A stretch of DNA of 64,000 bases from Oceanispirochaeta crateris (GCF_008329965.1 NZ_CP036150.1:372001-436000), one strand, 5' to 3'. Positions 1-9,718 are shown, counted from the first letter of the stretch. The notes: generated from the letters alone by a model not told the origin. Made by a program: numbers and translations.

Positions 1-414
1 CTTATAGATGCTCGAGTCGGTCTAGAATCAGGTGTTGCTAAAATGGCTGCAGAAAATGCACTTGAAAGCGATATAATAAAGATCAGTCAAAATAATGTAG
101 ATTTAAGATCTGAAATTCAGGATCATCATGTCCGCATAGGTTCGGAAATTGATTTTCATCTGGCCATAGCAACGGCCACCCACAATGATGTAATTATTCG
201 GGTTGTACCTATAATTCTGAATTCTATATTTGTAATATACAGAGAACGGGTACCAACTGAGTCAGATCATTGGTCCGCATTAGAAGAACATGAAGAAATT
301 TTAAATGCTATCAAAAAAAGAGATTCAGATAGAGCCTACACGGCGATGTATACACATCTGGTAAACAGTAAAATGAGGATTTTGAATCGAAATATTACTG
401 AGAATCAGGAGTGA
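1..414 (+). CDS. GntR-family (FadR/FCD) regulator, C-terminal part, cut by window edge
   Basis: The frame is open from base 1, so the start and the DNA-binding domain lie outside the window. What remains is an FCD ligand-binding domain: the typical EAR...AA helix region at the left edge, then a DFHLAIATATHNDV stretch with the conserved histidine that helps bind metal and ligand in FCD proteins, and a late HEEILNAIKKRD helix. Such regulators control sugar-acid or organic-acid genes. The target genes are not visible. Its 3' end overlaps the convergent MFS gene by 10 bp. Confidence 0.8.
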   Translation, partial: LIDARVGLESGVAKMAAENALESDIIKISQNNVDLRSEIQDHHVRIGSEIDFHLAIATATHNDVIIRVVPIILNSIFVIYRERVPTESDHWSALEEHEEILNAIKKRDSDRAYTAMYTHLVNSKMRILNRNITENQE

Positions 415-2621
415 ACTATAATCTGGTACGTGAAGTACACAGCTGCCAGAGCATCATCATATTCGGTTCCGTTGTATGCAGCCTTGGAGCTCTTCTCCGA
501 TCTCTCCACTAAAGCCTGTTGTAGGTTTTTCAAAGGATCAGATGAACTGGTATCTCCGGACTTGCAGTTTTCCAGTGACTGACGGCAGAACTCCCATATG
601 GAAACCCAATTGCCTTTGCGAAACCACGTTTCCAGGGCCTTGTGGTTTTCATAGAAAAAATGCAGGTCTCTCGTCTGTTCCAGAAAATCGCTCAGTCCTT
701 CACCTCTTTGAAGATTCTTTGAGCTGTAGATAGTTGAAAGAGGCGGTTTAAACTGGAGCAAGTCGGAGCTGAGGGAATAGTAGGTCTGTCTGAACTTCCC
801 TTGGATAAAGTGGTCTGCATCTATAAATAGCTCCCTGTAGACCTGTCCTTCGGGGTCCATATTATTCAAGGCAATAAGATAATTGATTTTATCCCATACC
901 TGATTCGCTTCTTTGGATAAGGTGCGAATCTTTTCGAGGGATTGGGTGTGTCCAATTCTGCTCAGCGATTTCGCGGCATTTGATTTTATAGAAGGTTCTG
1001 TATGATCAAGAAGATCCAACAGAAGATTCTCTACTTTCTTTCCAGAGTAGGCTCCGAGGGCAAAGATTGCATTAATCTGATGATATGAACCCGCATCAGA
1101 AGCCTCCTGTATCAATTCCGGCAAAAGTTCCCTACGAGGGTGATTAAAAAGTGACTTGATCACTTCTTCTTTTTCGGAGGAAAGGGGAGACGCAATGATG
1201 GCGCGCATTTCTTCTGTTGCTATGGATGCATCATTTTGACTGATAGATAAGAGAACAGTCCTTTTTTTGACAGGATCTTCAGTTGACTTTAATTTTCCTA
1301 TATCAATATAAGCCTTCATTCCATCTATGGAAAATAGTATGGCTGCTGTTTCTTTGGTCGAGAGGCTTCCCCTATCGATGAGTTTAAAACTGAGGAAAAT
1401 CAGGGTTAAGCTGAGCATGATAGCAAATATGAAGAGAAAACTGTATGAGTTGGATAGGATCATTTCTGTATTCTGGCCTGAATCAATTAAGACTCCACCA
1501 ATGATACCGCTGAAAAATGAAAAGAATGCTGTTACAAAGTTTGTCATGGCATTGTAGCCGAAAGATTCGTTTTCCGGCATGGTGTTGACCAGAACCCGGG
1601 TGCCGAGAACATGTGTTGAGAATAGAAAAAAGTTTGTAACAAAACCAAGAACATAATAAATGTAGGCAGGCAGTTCATTGCCTTGGGAGACGGGCAGGAG
1701 CATCCACAAAACGAAGGTTATTGCCAGTAAGACTGTGACCCCCATGAGCAGAGGTCTACTTCCCAAGCGATCTGAGAATGATCTTGCAAAGAACCCAGAA
1801 CAAATCTGGGCTAGGGTCATGAACATGGCATAGAGGAATACAAAATTGGATGTAAATCCTGCTTCCTTTCTCATGAAAACAATGATAAGACTGTTGATAA
1901 CTAAAATTGATACGGTAATCCACATTAAAATTAAGGGATATCGTCTATCCTTGTTGACCATGGACTCCTTGAGAATGATAAATATATTTCGTCCTTTTTC
2001 ATATTCTATGGTCTCTCGGCAGGGGATTTTTTTCAGTTGGGCAGATGCTGCCGAATTAAAAATCACACCGATGACCTGAAGCAGGAGAATCCCGATGATT
2101 CCTGAAAAATATTGAACTGATGTGACAAGAAAGCTTACAAGTTTAGACACCACCGAGGCGGTTTGGTTGGCGATATTTCCCTGGGCCAGAACGATTCCTC
2201 TGTTTTGAGATGAAGTCACCATTTTGACAAGGGGATTCCAGATTGAAACTCCGACCATTCGAAAAGAACAGAATAGGGTGTAGACAATAAGAATAAGCCA
2301 TACAGCCGGTTTTCCCTCGAGAAAGAACAGGGCCAGGTATAGGAGAACGATGAGCCCACGGTAGAACCAGGCCGTCGACTGGACTTTGACGAGGTTTTTC
2401 CCGGAGAGAAGGCGGGGGAGAGCCGCGAGGATAAATCCGGCTAGAAATATGACCGAAGAAATATACCCAAGTTCAATATTGGAGGCTCCAAAGTGTATGG
2501 CCATGAGGTACACAGGAGTATCTCCCATGAAATTGAATCCAAAGCCGTTTAATGCCTGAAATTTGTACAATTTTGTCTGGCTTGTCTGTCTTTCGGTTTC
2601 GGATAGATATTTGGTCAGCAT
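405..2621 (-). CDS. MFS transporter with C-terminal HEAT-like repeat domain
   Basis: This 738-residue protein is nearly twice the usual MFS length. Residues 1 to about 420 carry roughly twelve hydrophobic segments in the MFS arrangement, with a short basic loop (SDRLGSRPL) as in the MFS signature region. The rest is soluble and helical with repeats such as LLDLLDHTEPSIKSNAAKSL, which look like HEAT or PBS-lyase repeats. The start at 2621 has a GGAG about 8 bases upstream. The gene is transcribed alone; a sensor kinase on the same strand lies 126 bp upstream. The substrate is unknown. I infer that the HEAT tail is a cytoplasmic interaction module. Confidence 0.8.
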   Translation of the reverse strand: MLTKYLSETERQTSQTKLYKFQALNGFGFNFMGDTPVYLMAIHFGASNIELGYISSVIFLAGFILAALPRLLSGKNLVKVQSTAWFYRGLIVLLYLALFFLEGKPAVWLILIVYTLFCSFRMVGVSIWNPLVKMVTSSQNRGIVLAQGNIANQTASVVSKLVSFLVTSVQYFSGIIGILLLQVIGVIFNSAASAQLKKIPCRETIEYEKGRNIFIILKESMVNKDRRYPLILMWITVSILVINSLIIVFMRKEAGFTSNFVFLYAMFMTLAQICSGFFARSFSDRLGSRPLLMGVTVLLAITFVLWMLLPVSQGNELPAYIYYVLGFVTNFFLFSTHVLGTRVLVNTMPENESFGYNAMTNFVTAFFSFFSGIIGGVLIDSGQNTEMILSNSYSFLFIFAIMLSLTLIFLSFKLIDRGSLSTKETAAILFSIDGMKAYIDIGKLKSTEDPVKKRTVLLSISQNDASIATEEMRAIIASPLSSEKEEVIKSLFNHPRRELLPELIQEASDAGSYHQINAIFALGAYSGKKVENLLLDLLDHTEPSIKSNAAKSLSRIGHTQSLEKIRTLSKEANQVWDKINYLIALNNMDPEGQVYRELFIDADHFIQGKFRQTYYSLSSDLLQFKPPLSTIYSSKNLQRGEGLSDFLEQTRDLHFFYENHKALETWFRKGNWVSIWEFCRQSLENCKSGDTSSSDPLKNLQQALVERSEKSSKAAYNGTEYDDALAAVYFTYQIIVHS

Positions 2622-2747
2622 GTGTGCTCCAGCTTAGAAAACCATTTGCATTCTATCTTCATTTTACTCTTTAAATGATAGAATATTCAACTCAAATCCT
2701 TTTCCATATCTGGTTGCACTTCCTCTGAGAGAAGAGTTCACGACCAT

Positions 2748-3995
2748 TTATTCATCATAGCTCCAGGGGATGACCGCTCTTATGGAAAACCCCATGGAAG
2801 TATTTTCATAAGACAGGCTCCCGTCGACTTCTGCCAGCCGTTCTGTCATGCCCTTTAACCCGATTCCCTGCTCAATATCAAGACTGCCCTTTCCGTCATC
2901 TTCTATGCTGATCTGAATGAGGCCTTCGTTTCTCCAAAACTGGATGCTGATATTCTTGGCATCTCCATGAGTCAGGGCATTGGTCATGGCTTCCTGGAGG
3001 AAGCGGTAGATGATATGATCGATCTTTCTGTTTAAAACCCAGGGAAGGTTTCCGAACTCAACCCGCACATTCACACCTGTCGATTCCATGAAAATACCTG
3101 TTAGATTCTGGATAGACTCGATGCTGTTCTTTTCTTTGACCTTCGTATTGCGGAGAATCCTCAGAGACTGCCTGATTTCACTATGGCCTGTTTTAATTAT
3201 TTCCAGAGCCTGATTCAGGAGTTTTTCGAGCTTGACCGGATTTGTTTTTACAAGGTCTGTGCTGGCCTCCAGCATCATGAGGAGATTGGTCAGTGTGTAA
3301 CCCACAGTATCATGAATTTCTCTCGTCATTTTCAGTCGTTCATGGACCATGCTTTTTTCTTCTGCAATATTGGCATATTGCTGTAACTCAGAATTGGAGG
3401 TTGATAATTTCTGGATAATCAGTCTCTGATTGGTCTGTATTTCTCTGTATTGAAGCAGGAGGTTGTGGGCATATTTGATGATGATGCACAGGATGGAAAT
3501 CAGCAGTGTCAGAATGAGGAGAGACCCCTTTAAGTCCCATGTTCTGGTGCCCGCTTCAATACCCCAAAAAATTTCGTTATGGTCGGTAAAGAGGATGGAA
3601 GACATGATCACCGTGGTCAGAAGGAGCGTTTCTGCCGTAGTGAGGAGAATAATACTTTCTAACAGCATGATGATGATGAGGAAAAATTCAAACCAGATAT
3701 TGGTGCTAAAGGGTTTGGTCATGATGTATTTACAACCCAATTGAAGGATAAACAGAAAGGCCGTCAGAATGCCCCTGGAGGAGGATTCTTCTTCGGGTAT
3801 GAAGAAGATCAGGAGAGATGTGAAGAAGTTGAATACCAATATGGTCAGAAATTGGTAGGTCCAGCTGACGGGGAACAGGAAGCTCTTCTGATTGAAAATG
3901 AAAAGGGCCACAATGGCAAAGTTACAGAGTATAATCATTGGGAATACTATCCATTTCTGCAGTTGAATATTGAAGAAAATAGGGCTTCTTTTCAT
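2748..3995 (-). CDS. Membrane sensor histidine kinase (NarL-type, HisKA_3)
   Basis: The first about 180 residues form several transmembrane segments. A coiled linker (around 185-215) follows, then the phospho-acceptor helix REIHDTVGYTLTNLLMML with His228. The HATPase domain shows the N box (EAMTNALTHGDA) and the G boxes (DDGKGS and GIGLKGM). This order is typical of NarX/DesK-type kinases, which phosphorylate LuxR-type response regulators. No response regulator lies next to it, so it is an orphan in this window. Its signal cannot be told from the sequence. The ribosome binding site of the annotated start is weak, so the start is less certain than the rest. Confidence 0.9.
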   Translation of the reverse strand: MKRSPIFFNIQLQKWIVFPMIILCNFAIVALFIFNQKSFLFPVSWTYQFLTILVFNFFTSLLIFFIPEEESSSRGILTAFLFILQLGCKYIMTKPFSTNIWFEFFLIIIMLLESIILLTTAETLLLTTVIMSSILFTDHNEIFWGIEAGTRTWDLKGSLLILTLLISILCIIIKYAHNLLLQYREIQTNQRLIIQKLSTSNSELQQYANIAEEKSMVHERLKMTREIHDTVGYTLTNLLMMLEASTDLVKTNPVKLEKLLNQALEIIKTGHSEIRQSLRILRNTKVKEKNSIESIQNLTGIFMESTGVNVRVEFGNLPWVLNRKIDHIIYRFLQEAMTNALTHGDAKNISIQFWRNEGLIQISIEDDGKGSLDIEQGIGLKGMTERLAEVDGSLSYENTSMGFSIRAVIPWSYDE

Positions 3996-4199
3996 ATAAG
4001 GTCATTTAATACTTGTTTTGAGTTTTAGTCAAATTGAGGGAGAGAGGCTTGGATAGAAAATTCAATCTTCCTTCATGAAGGGTAGGACGCTGTTGAGATT
4101 TCGCGGTACAATGTTGTCATAGATGATCTGCTCCGCCGAGGGAAATCTGCAGAATATTCCGTATAGAAATGCGGATGAGAGTAAACAGGAGTGATACCA

Positions 4200-4655
4200 G
4201 TGCATAGTTTTCGAGAAATCATGGATTTCGCAATTGCCCGCGAAAAGGATGCTGTTCTGTTCTATCAGTATCTTCAAAAAAAGGTCCGCTTTGAGAGCCA
4301 GAAAGAGGTTCTTAGGGAGTTTGAATTGATAGAAATCGGGCATGTACAGCTGCTGGAAAGAGTTAAAACACAGCAATCTATGGATAAGCTCTCCCGTAAT
4401 CTGCCCGAGGATTTACAGCTGTCCAGTTACCTTCATGATGTCAAGCCCGATGAAAATATGACTTATCAGCAGATTCTTATAACGGCCATGAAGAAAGAAG
4501 AGAGATCTGCTGTTTTGTACTCATCATTGAGAGATCAATCGGAAGATCCGGATCTCCGAAAGATCTTTGATCAGCTAATGAAGGAAGAAGAAAATCATCG
4601 CCATCATTTTGAAACACTCTATGAAAAGGATATTCAGGAACAATCCAAAGACTAA
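4200..4655 (+). CDS. Ferritin-like (rubrerythrin-type) di-iron domain protein
   Basis: A four-helix protein of about 151 residues. Helix 1 has AIAREKDAVLFYQYL and helix 2 has EFELIEIGHVQLLE. The second half repeats the pattern with KKEERSAVLYSSL and EEENHRHHFETLYE. These ExxH and E residues are the usual di-iron ligands of erythrin-vacuolar/rubrerythrin-like domains. No rubredoxin (CxxC) tail is present. I chose the GTG at 4200 because AGGAG lies 8 bases upstream; a GTG at 4191 overlaps that ribosome binding site. It is divergent from the sensor kinase and convergent with the ABC exporter. A role in peroxide or iron handling is inferred from the family. Confidence 0.8.
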   Translation: MHSFREIMDFAIAREKDAVLFYQYLQKKVRFESQKEVLREFELIEIGHVQLLERVKTQQSMDKLSRNLPEDLQLSSYLHDVKPDENMTYQQILITAMKKEERSAVLYSSLRDQSEDPDLRKIFDQLMKEEENHRHHFETLYEKDIQEQSKD

Positions 4656-4696
4656 GCAGTCTTTAGGACCTCCCATGCCCTTAAAGAGTCTTAATC

Positions 4697-6427
4697 CTAG
4701 TTTTCTGCTGATACCAGGGTTCCCTTATCGGCCAGGGACTTATAGTACCCTTCCATTGCCAGCAATTCACTATGTGAACCCTGTTCGACAATTTCGCCCT
4801 GTTTCATGACATAGATTCTGTCAGCCTTCATGATGGTGGACAGCCTATGGGCGATGATGATGGTTGTTCTATTTCTGGATAGCTTCCACAGGGCCTCCTG
4901 AATCAAACTTTCCGATTCGTTGTCCAGAGCGCTGGTGGCTTCATCTAGGATCAGGAGTTCTGGATTCTTTAGGAAAACTCTGGCAATGGAAATCCGCTGT
5001 TTCTGACCACCTGATAGGAGTACTCCCCGTTCTCCCACTTGAGTATCCAACCCCTCGGGAAGAGTGCTCACAAATTCATCCAGGTTGGCCATTCTCAGGG
5101 CCTCTGAAATCTCAGATTCGCTGGCTCCCTCTTTCCCGTAACAGATATTTTCTGCAATGGTTCCATCAAAGAGAAATACATTCTGCTGAACAATTCCTAT
5201 GGCCTTCCTGAGGCTGTTTTGAGTAACCGAAGAGATATCCTGGCCGTCGATATGAATGGTTCCATTACTCAACTCATAAAATCGGGGAATAAGAGCCGCC
5301 AGTGTGCTTTTTCCGGCTCCTGACTCTCCCGCCAGGGCGATGGTTTCTCCCTTGCTGACATCCATATTTATATTTTTTAGTATCCAATCGGGCGATTTAT
5401 CGTATTTAAAGTTCACATCTTTTAGAACCAGAGAGGCGCCCTCAACCTGAAGATCTACCGCCGCGGGACTATCCTTGATATCGGGTTGTATTTCCATGAT
5501 CTCCTGAAAACGTTCAAAGGAGGACATGCCCTCCTGCAGTTGCTCTGTGAAATTGATTAATCTGTCTATGGGGGGAAGAATGACTCCTACGTAAAGGATG
5601 AATGCCAGAAGATCAACCAGGGGGAGTTTGTCCTGAAAAATCAGAATGGTACCACCGGCAATGATACAAAAATAGTAAATCTCTCTGAGAAAATCCATAA
5701 AGGAATGGAAACGGGCCATCCTCTGATACATCACCTCTTTGGCCATTCTAAAGGATTTATTGGTCCTGTGGAATTTATTATTTTCCAATGATTCATTGGC
5801 GAAGGATTTGACTTCCCGGATACCCTGGACAGAATTCTCCACAGTGCTGTTGATTTCGGCAATTTCCTTCCGGATGGCTCTGAACCCCTTTTTCAGCCTT
5901 TTTCCCATATAGAGTCCCCAAAATAGCATCAGCGGGATGGGGATCAGGGAGATCAGAGCCAGGGATGTATTAAAAACAAACATCATGATATAGGCCATGA
6001 CCAGGATGATGATGGAAATGAGGAGATCTTCCGGTGCATGATGGGCTACTTCGGCAATGACGCTCAAGTCGTTGGATATACGGCTCATGAGGTGTCCTGT
6101 TTTTACCCTGTCAAAGTAGCTGAAGGAGAGTTTTTGAATATGGGAAAACAGATCCTGTCTCATGTCTGCTTCCATCCGGACTCCCAAAATATGACCCCAC
6201 TTGATTCGGATGTAGGTCAATATTGATTTTATGATATAAATGGCCAGCATCAGGATCAGTATATTCCTGATAACGGCGATATTTTTTGAAGGAAGGTAGG
6301 TTCCCAATAGAGAACGTGTTAGGAACGGGAAAAAAATGGAGAGTATCGATGCGGCGATGGCACAGAACATATCCAGAATAAAAAGGGCTTTATGAGGTTT
6401 GTAATAGGCAATAAATTTCTTAATCAT
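4697..6427 (-). CDS. ABC exporter, fused membrane and ATPase domains (MsbA/MDR type)
   Basis: A half-transporter of 576 residues, the normal length for homodimeric type IV exporters. Residues 1-310 hold six transmembrane helices. The ATPase domain follows with Walker A GESGAGKST (about 365-373), signature LSGGQKQR, Walker B LLILDEATSALD and the switch histidine in IIIAHRLST. Substrates in this family range from lipids to drugs and peptides and cannot be assigned here. The gene stands alone between the ferritin-like gene and carbonic anhydrase. Confidence 0.93.
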   Translation of the reverse strand: MIKKFIAYYKPHKALFILDMFCAIAASILSIFFPFLTRSLLGTYLPSKNIAVIRNILILMLAIYIIKSILTYIRIKWGHILGVRMEADMRQDLFSHIQKLSFSYFDRVKTGHLMSRISNDLSVIAEVAHHAPEDLLISIIILVMAYIMMFVFNTSLALISLIPIPLMLFWGLYMGKRLKKGFRAIRKEIAEINSTVENSVQGIREVKSFANESLENNKFHRTNKSFRMAKEVMYQRMARFHSFMDFLREIYYFCIIAGGTILIFQDKLPLVDLLAFILYVGVILPPIDRLINFTEQLQEGMSSFERFQEIMEIQPDIKDSPAAVDLQVEGASLVLKDVNFKYDKSPDWILKNINMDVSKGETIALAGESGAGKSTLAALIPRFYELSNGTIHIDGQDISSVTQNSLRKAIGIVQQNVFLFDGTIAENICYGKEGASESEISEALRMANLDEFVSTLPEGLDTQVGERGVLLSGGQKQRISIARVFLKNPELLILDEATSALDNESESLIQEALWKLSRNRTTIIIAHRLSTIMKADRIYVMKQGEIVEQGSHSELLAMEGYYKSLADKGTLVSAEN

Positions 6428-6536
6428 GGCCCCATGATAAACAAAGATTTCTGCTCTGCCAATGATCCTGTCTGCAGATTCTCTTCAGTTTACGAAAAAT
6501 AAAACAGATGATCATTATATTCTAAAGAATCATGGA

Positions 6537-7157
6537 TCAGTTCATGAGGGTAAAACAATTTTCCTCTTTGTTGTAATTGAATACTTCTCCGGTTTCTATA
6601 ATGTAGTACCATCCCATGATTGTCAGCTTTCCGGCTTTAAATTTGTCTTTGATATAGGGATAGGTCAGTAGGTGCTTCATCTGTTCTACCACATTCGTCT
6701 GCTCTGTCAGCCATTCCCGGGCAAGAGTGTCATGTTCGGGCAGTTGTTGGTTTACTTTTTCCTTCACTGTTGCCGCCAGTTCCATCCATTTACTCGTATG
6801 GGGAAGGTTCTTCACCGAAGGCTGGTCATTCAGGGTCGCACATCCACCGCAGTTGCTGTGCCCGCACACGACGATCGTCTCCACTTCGAGAGCCTGTAAG
6901 GCATACTCAATGGCAGAGGTTGTTGACAGATATTCGTTGGCAAGGCGGTAGGGAGGCACCATATTCGCAATATTCCTTATGATGAACAATTCGCCCGGGA
7001 GTGTTTTCGTAATCAGGGCGGGTACAATCCTGGAATCACAGCAGCCAATAAACAGGGTGTGCGGTTTCTGCTCTCCTTTCAGGTTCTTAAAAAGAGTCTT
7101 GTGATCCTCAAAGTCCTGTTTTCTAAATTCGACAACGCCGTTCAAGAGTTTATCCAT
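6537..7157 (-). CDS. Beta-class carbonic anhydrase
   Basis: Catalyses reversible hydration of carbon dioxide. The zinc and catalytic residues are visible: CCDSR near the N-terminus and CGHSNCGGC later, giving the Cys-Asp/Arg-His-Cys set of beta enzymes. The chosen start, MDKLLNGVVEFR, fits the family N-terminus and gives 206 residues. A perfect TATAAT (minus strand, 7165-7170) ends only 7 bases before this ATG, so the transcript may be leaderless. A longer frame starts at 7208 but has only a weak AAAGAG upstream. Confidence 0.93.
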   Translation of the reverse strand: MDKLLNGVVEFRKQDFEDHKTLFKNLKGEQKPHTLFIGCCDSRIVPALITKTLPGELFIIRNIANMVPPYRLANEYLSTTSAIEYALQALEVETIVVCGHSNCGGCATLNDQPSVKNLPHTSKWMELAATVKEKVNQQLPEHDTLAREWLTEQTNVVEQMKHLLTYPYIKDKFKAGKLTIMGWYYIIETGEVFNYNKEENCFTLMN

Positions 7158-7281
7158 GATTTGAATTATACCGGATCGAACTCTTACATTTCCAGTCAAA
7201 ATGCTCATATTATGACTCTTTTGCTACTGGGAGATGCATGGTATTCTTTGATTTACCAATGAATGTGGAAGGAGATTGACT

Positions 7282-7575
7282 ATGAGAAAGACTGGAATCG
7301 TTGTCTTGTTGATATTAACACTGGTGATGCTGACAGGATGCCTCCCTGGAGATGGTCGAGCCAGTGAAGTTTCTCCTGCTAATTTTCTCTGGGGTATTTG
7401 GCATGGCTGGATGGCTCCTTTGTCTCTCATTGTCAGTATTTTTGCAAAAAATATAAGACTCTATGAAATCCACAACACAGGTATATGGTATGACTTTGGA
7501 TTTTATATGGCCATACTGGGAGGGTTCGGAGGTCTGTCTACGACAAGGAAAAAGAAAAAAAAGGATGTTAATTAA
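7282..7575 (+). CDS. Small lipoprotein/membrane protein of unknown function
   Basis: 97 residues. The N-terminus is a lipoprotein signal peptide with the lipobox LTGC. Two further hydrophobic stretches (WMAPLSLIVSIFAK and FYMAILGGFGG) follow, then a run of lysines at the end. An AAGGAG lies 7 bases before the ATG at 7282. The 3' end overlaps the next gene by 11 bp, so the two are probably co-translated. I do not recognise a named family; the short hydrophobic architecture is common in spirochaete and firmicute genomes. Confidence 0.75.
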   Translation: MRKTGIVVLLILTLVMLTGCLPGDGRASEVSPANFLWGIWHGWMAPLSLIVSIFAKNIRLYEIHNTGIWYDFGFYMAILGGFGGLSTTRKKKKKDVN

Positions 7576-8278
7576 AGAATCGGATCTTTATGATCCCCTA
7601 AAAACATATCTGGAACATCAGGGCTATACCATCGGAGCCGAAATTCAGGATTGTGATCTGATAGCCATCAAAGCAGATGAGATGATCATCATTGAATTGA
7701 AAACCAGGGTTTCGGTGGATCTCCTGATTCAGGCCGCACGGCGCAAGGATATCAGTGATGCCGTTTATATAGCCGTTCCCCTTCCTGTGGGGAAGAAAGA
7801 CCTCCCCAAGTCCAGAGGGCTCAAAAATTTACTGAGGAAGCTGGAAGTAGGGCTCATCCTCGTCCGGTTTATGAAAACAAAGACCCGGGTGGATGTGGTG
7901 CTCCATCCACGGCCCTATGAAAAGCGGATGAGGCCGGGAAAACAGGCCTCCATTCTAAGAGAAGTGGACGGGCGGTACGGTGAGTTCAACAAGGGAGGGA
8001 TTCCCAGCACTGAAGAAAGGATCACGGCTTATAAACAGGAAGCCATACGCATTGCCCTGTTGTTGAGAGAGAAGGGGGATTCTTCTCCAAAGGACCTTAG
8101 ATCGTGCAGTGCCCGACCGGACAAGATTCAAGCTATTCTCGCTCAAAACCATTACGGTTGGTTTGACCGAGTCAGCAGGGGGCTGTACAGAATTAACCCT
8201 GCCGGTTGTGAGGCTCTAGATCGATACGAGGATCTTCAACCCGATCTCATGGCAATATTCCGTGAGCATGTAAGCTAA
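7565..8278 (+). CDS. DUF2161-family protein, PD-(D/E)xK-like
   Basis: 237 residues. The N-terminal half reads like a small nuclease-fold domain: LYDPLKTYLEHQGY, then DCDLIAIKADEMIIIELKTR, which resembles a PD-(D/E)xK core (D...ExK). The C-terminal half is a winged-helix-like segment (SPKDLRSCSARPDKIQAIL...GWFDRVSRGLYRI). This two-part layout matches DUF2161. Biochemical activity is not established for the family as far as I know. It starts inside the end of the lipoprotein gene, with the ATG at 7565 preceded by a purine-rich run. Confidence 0.75.
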   Translation: MLIKESDLYDPLKTYLEHQGYTIGAEIQDCDLIAIKADEMIIIELKTRVSVDLLIQAARRKDISDAVYIAVPLPVGKKDLPKSRGLKNLLRKLEVGLILVRFMKTKTRVDVVLHPRPYEKRMRPGKQASILREVDGRYGEFNKGGIPSTEERITAYKQEAIRIALLLREKGDSSPKDLRSCSARPDKIQAILAQNHYGWFDRVSRGLYRINPAGCEALDRYEDLQPDLMAIFREHVS

Positions 8279-8358
8279 TGGCTTGTCTCCTCCTTGACCT
8301 TTTTCCCTTTCACTTTTTATGATGCTCCCGTAGGTTTTCGTATACTAAAGGGGATATT

Positions 8359-9633
8359 ATGAAGAAAGATCTCAAGATCCTGGATGGCAAACTCGATGTC
8401 ATCGGTCAGTTTATCTGGCGCTTTGGTTCTTTTGTCTGCCGGCTTCTCTATAATAAAAGGCTGAATATTCAGTTTGAGAATTGGGATCTACTGGATTCAC
8501 TGGAACCTCCGTATCTGATCGTTGGGAATCATGTTACCAATTTTGATCCGATTATCATTTCTGCCAACCAGAATCACTATCTCCACTGGGTTGCCAATGA
8601 TGCGGTCTTCAGACACCCCTTCCTCAGATGGGCCATGACTCATTTGCAGATTATTCCTAAGACGAAAGGCATGTCCGATTTGGAATCTGTCCGGATCATT
8701 CATAGGAAAATCAGAGAGGGCTGTATCGTTGCCTTATACCCCGAAGGGCAGACAAGCTGGGATGGACAGAATCAATCTCTCATGCCGGCAACTCCCAAGC
8801 TGCTAAAGCTCTTGAAGGTTCCAGTGGTTTCAGTGCTCATCAAGGGGGGATATCTGACACAACCCCGCTGGGTCTGGCCAAACAACCTGCGCAGGAGCCG
8901 TATCATACTGGAAGCCAAGCTGATTCTTAGTGCTTCCGAATTAAAAAAACTGTCCCTGGATGAGATAGATGAAAAATTGAAAAAGGGTATTTTTCATGAT
9001 GATTTTGAGTTTCAGAAACAACATCCAATAAAGCTCGAAAGCAATAAGAGGGCGGAAACCCTGGAGCTCTTCACGTATATCTGTCCCCGTTGTCACACAT
9101 TGGATGCCCTTGTTTCTCAAGGGAATACAGTAGAATGCCAAAACTGCCACTGGGAGTTTTTCATCAATGAATACGGAGAATTCCCCCATGATGAAAATTT
9201 TCCATTTGAGAATCTTTCTGTGTGGAATCACTGGCAAAAGGATCAGACGATCCGGATGGTTCGTGAATATAAGGCTCTTTCTGAGGTACATCGTCCCATA
9301 CTCTCCAATAAAAACCTCACAATCCTGACAGGCCTGGGCCTGGTTCCCTTGAAAAAACTGCTGAAGGGTGACTTGAACCTTTGGCAGGACAGACTGGAAT
9401 TTGTACCGGAAGAGGGCGATTCTATGATTTTTCCCCTTGATGAAATTGAAGCCATGAGTATCTTTAAACAGCAGAAACTCGAGTTTTATCATAAAAAGGT
9501 CTTGTATCGTTTCCATTTCGGGACCCCTCGGGATTCAGCCTACAAATGGCTCTGTTTTTTAAGTGAAATGTGCCGAGAAGAAGACGAAAGCTCGGTGAAA
9601 ACCGGTACAGACGGAGTCAAAAAAGCTCGCTGA
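8359..9633 (+). CDS. 1-acyl-glycerol-3-phosphate acyltransferase (PlsC-like) with zinc-ribbon tail
   Basis: 424 residues, long for a PlsC protein (usually 230-260). The acyltransferase motifs are NHVTNFDP (His58 and Asp63, the HX4D dyad) and YPEGQTSWDG. PlsC enzymes acylate lysophosphatidate in phospholipid synthesis at the membrane. After about residue 235 comes a zinc ribbon of two Cys pairs (CPRC...CQNC) and a C-terminal region with EFVPEEGDSMIFPLDEIEAM. The role of this extension is unknown. The frame has AGGGGAT before the ATG. Confidence 0.85.
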   Translation: MKKDLKILDGKLDVIGQFIWRFGSFVCRLLYNKRLNIQFENWDLLDSLEPPYLIVGNHVTNFDPIIISANQNHYLHWVANDAVFRHPFLRWAMTHLQIIPKTKGMSDLESVRIIHRKIREGCIVALYPEGQTSWDGQNQSLMPATPKLLKLLKVPVVSVLIKGGYLTQPRWVWPNNLRRSRIILEAKLILSASELKKLSLDEIDEKLKKGIFHDDFEFQKQHPIKLESNKRAETLELFTYICPRCHTLDALVSQGNTVECQNCHWEFFINEYGEFPHDENFPFENLSVWNHWQKDQTIRMVREYKALSEVHRPILSNKNLTILTGLGLVPLKKLLKGDLNLWQDRLEFVPEEGDSMIFPLDEIEAMSIFKQQKLEFYHKKVLYRFHFGTPRDSAYKWLCFLSEMCREEDESSVKTGTDGVKKAR

Positions 9634-9689
9634 GACCTCCCTAGAAGCAATAGTCTAAAACTTATCTATAAAAAAAAGCACAAAATATC

Positions 9690-9718
9690 TTGACTATTAT
9701 ATATATTGAAAATACTAT
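9690..9718 (+). promoter_or_regulatory. Sigma-70-type promoter for the CoA-disulfide reductase gene
   Basis: TTGACT (9690-9695), a 17-base AT-rich spacer, then TACTAT (9713-9718). The spacing is ideal and the site is 32 bases upstream of the start codon. Confidence 0.6.

Noticed and set aside
4062-4376. 104-codon minus-strand frame
   Set aside because: It overlaps the ferritin-like gene in antisense and has no family features.
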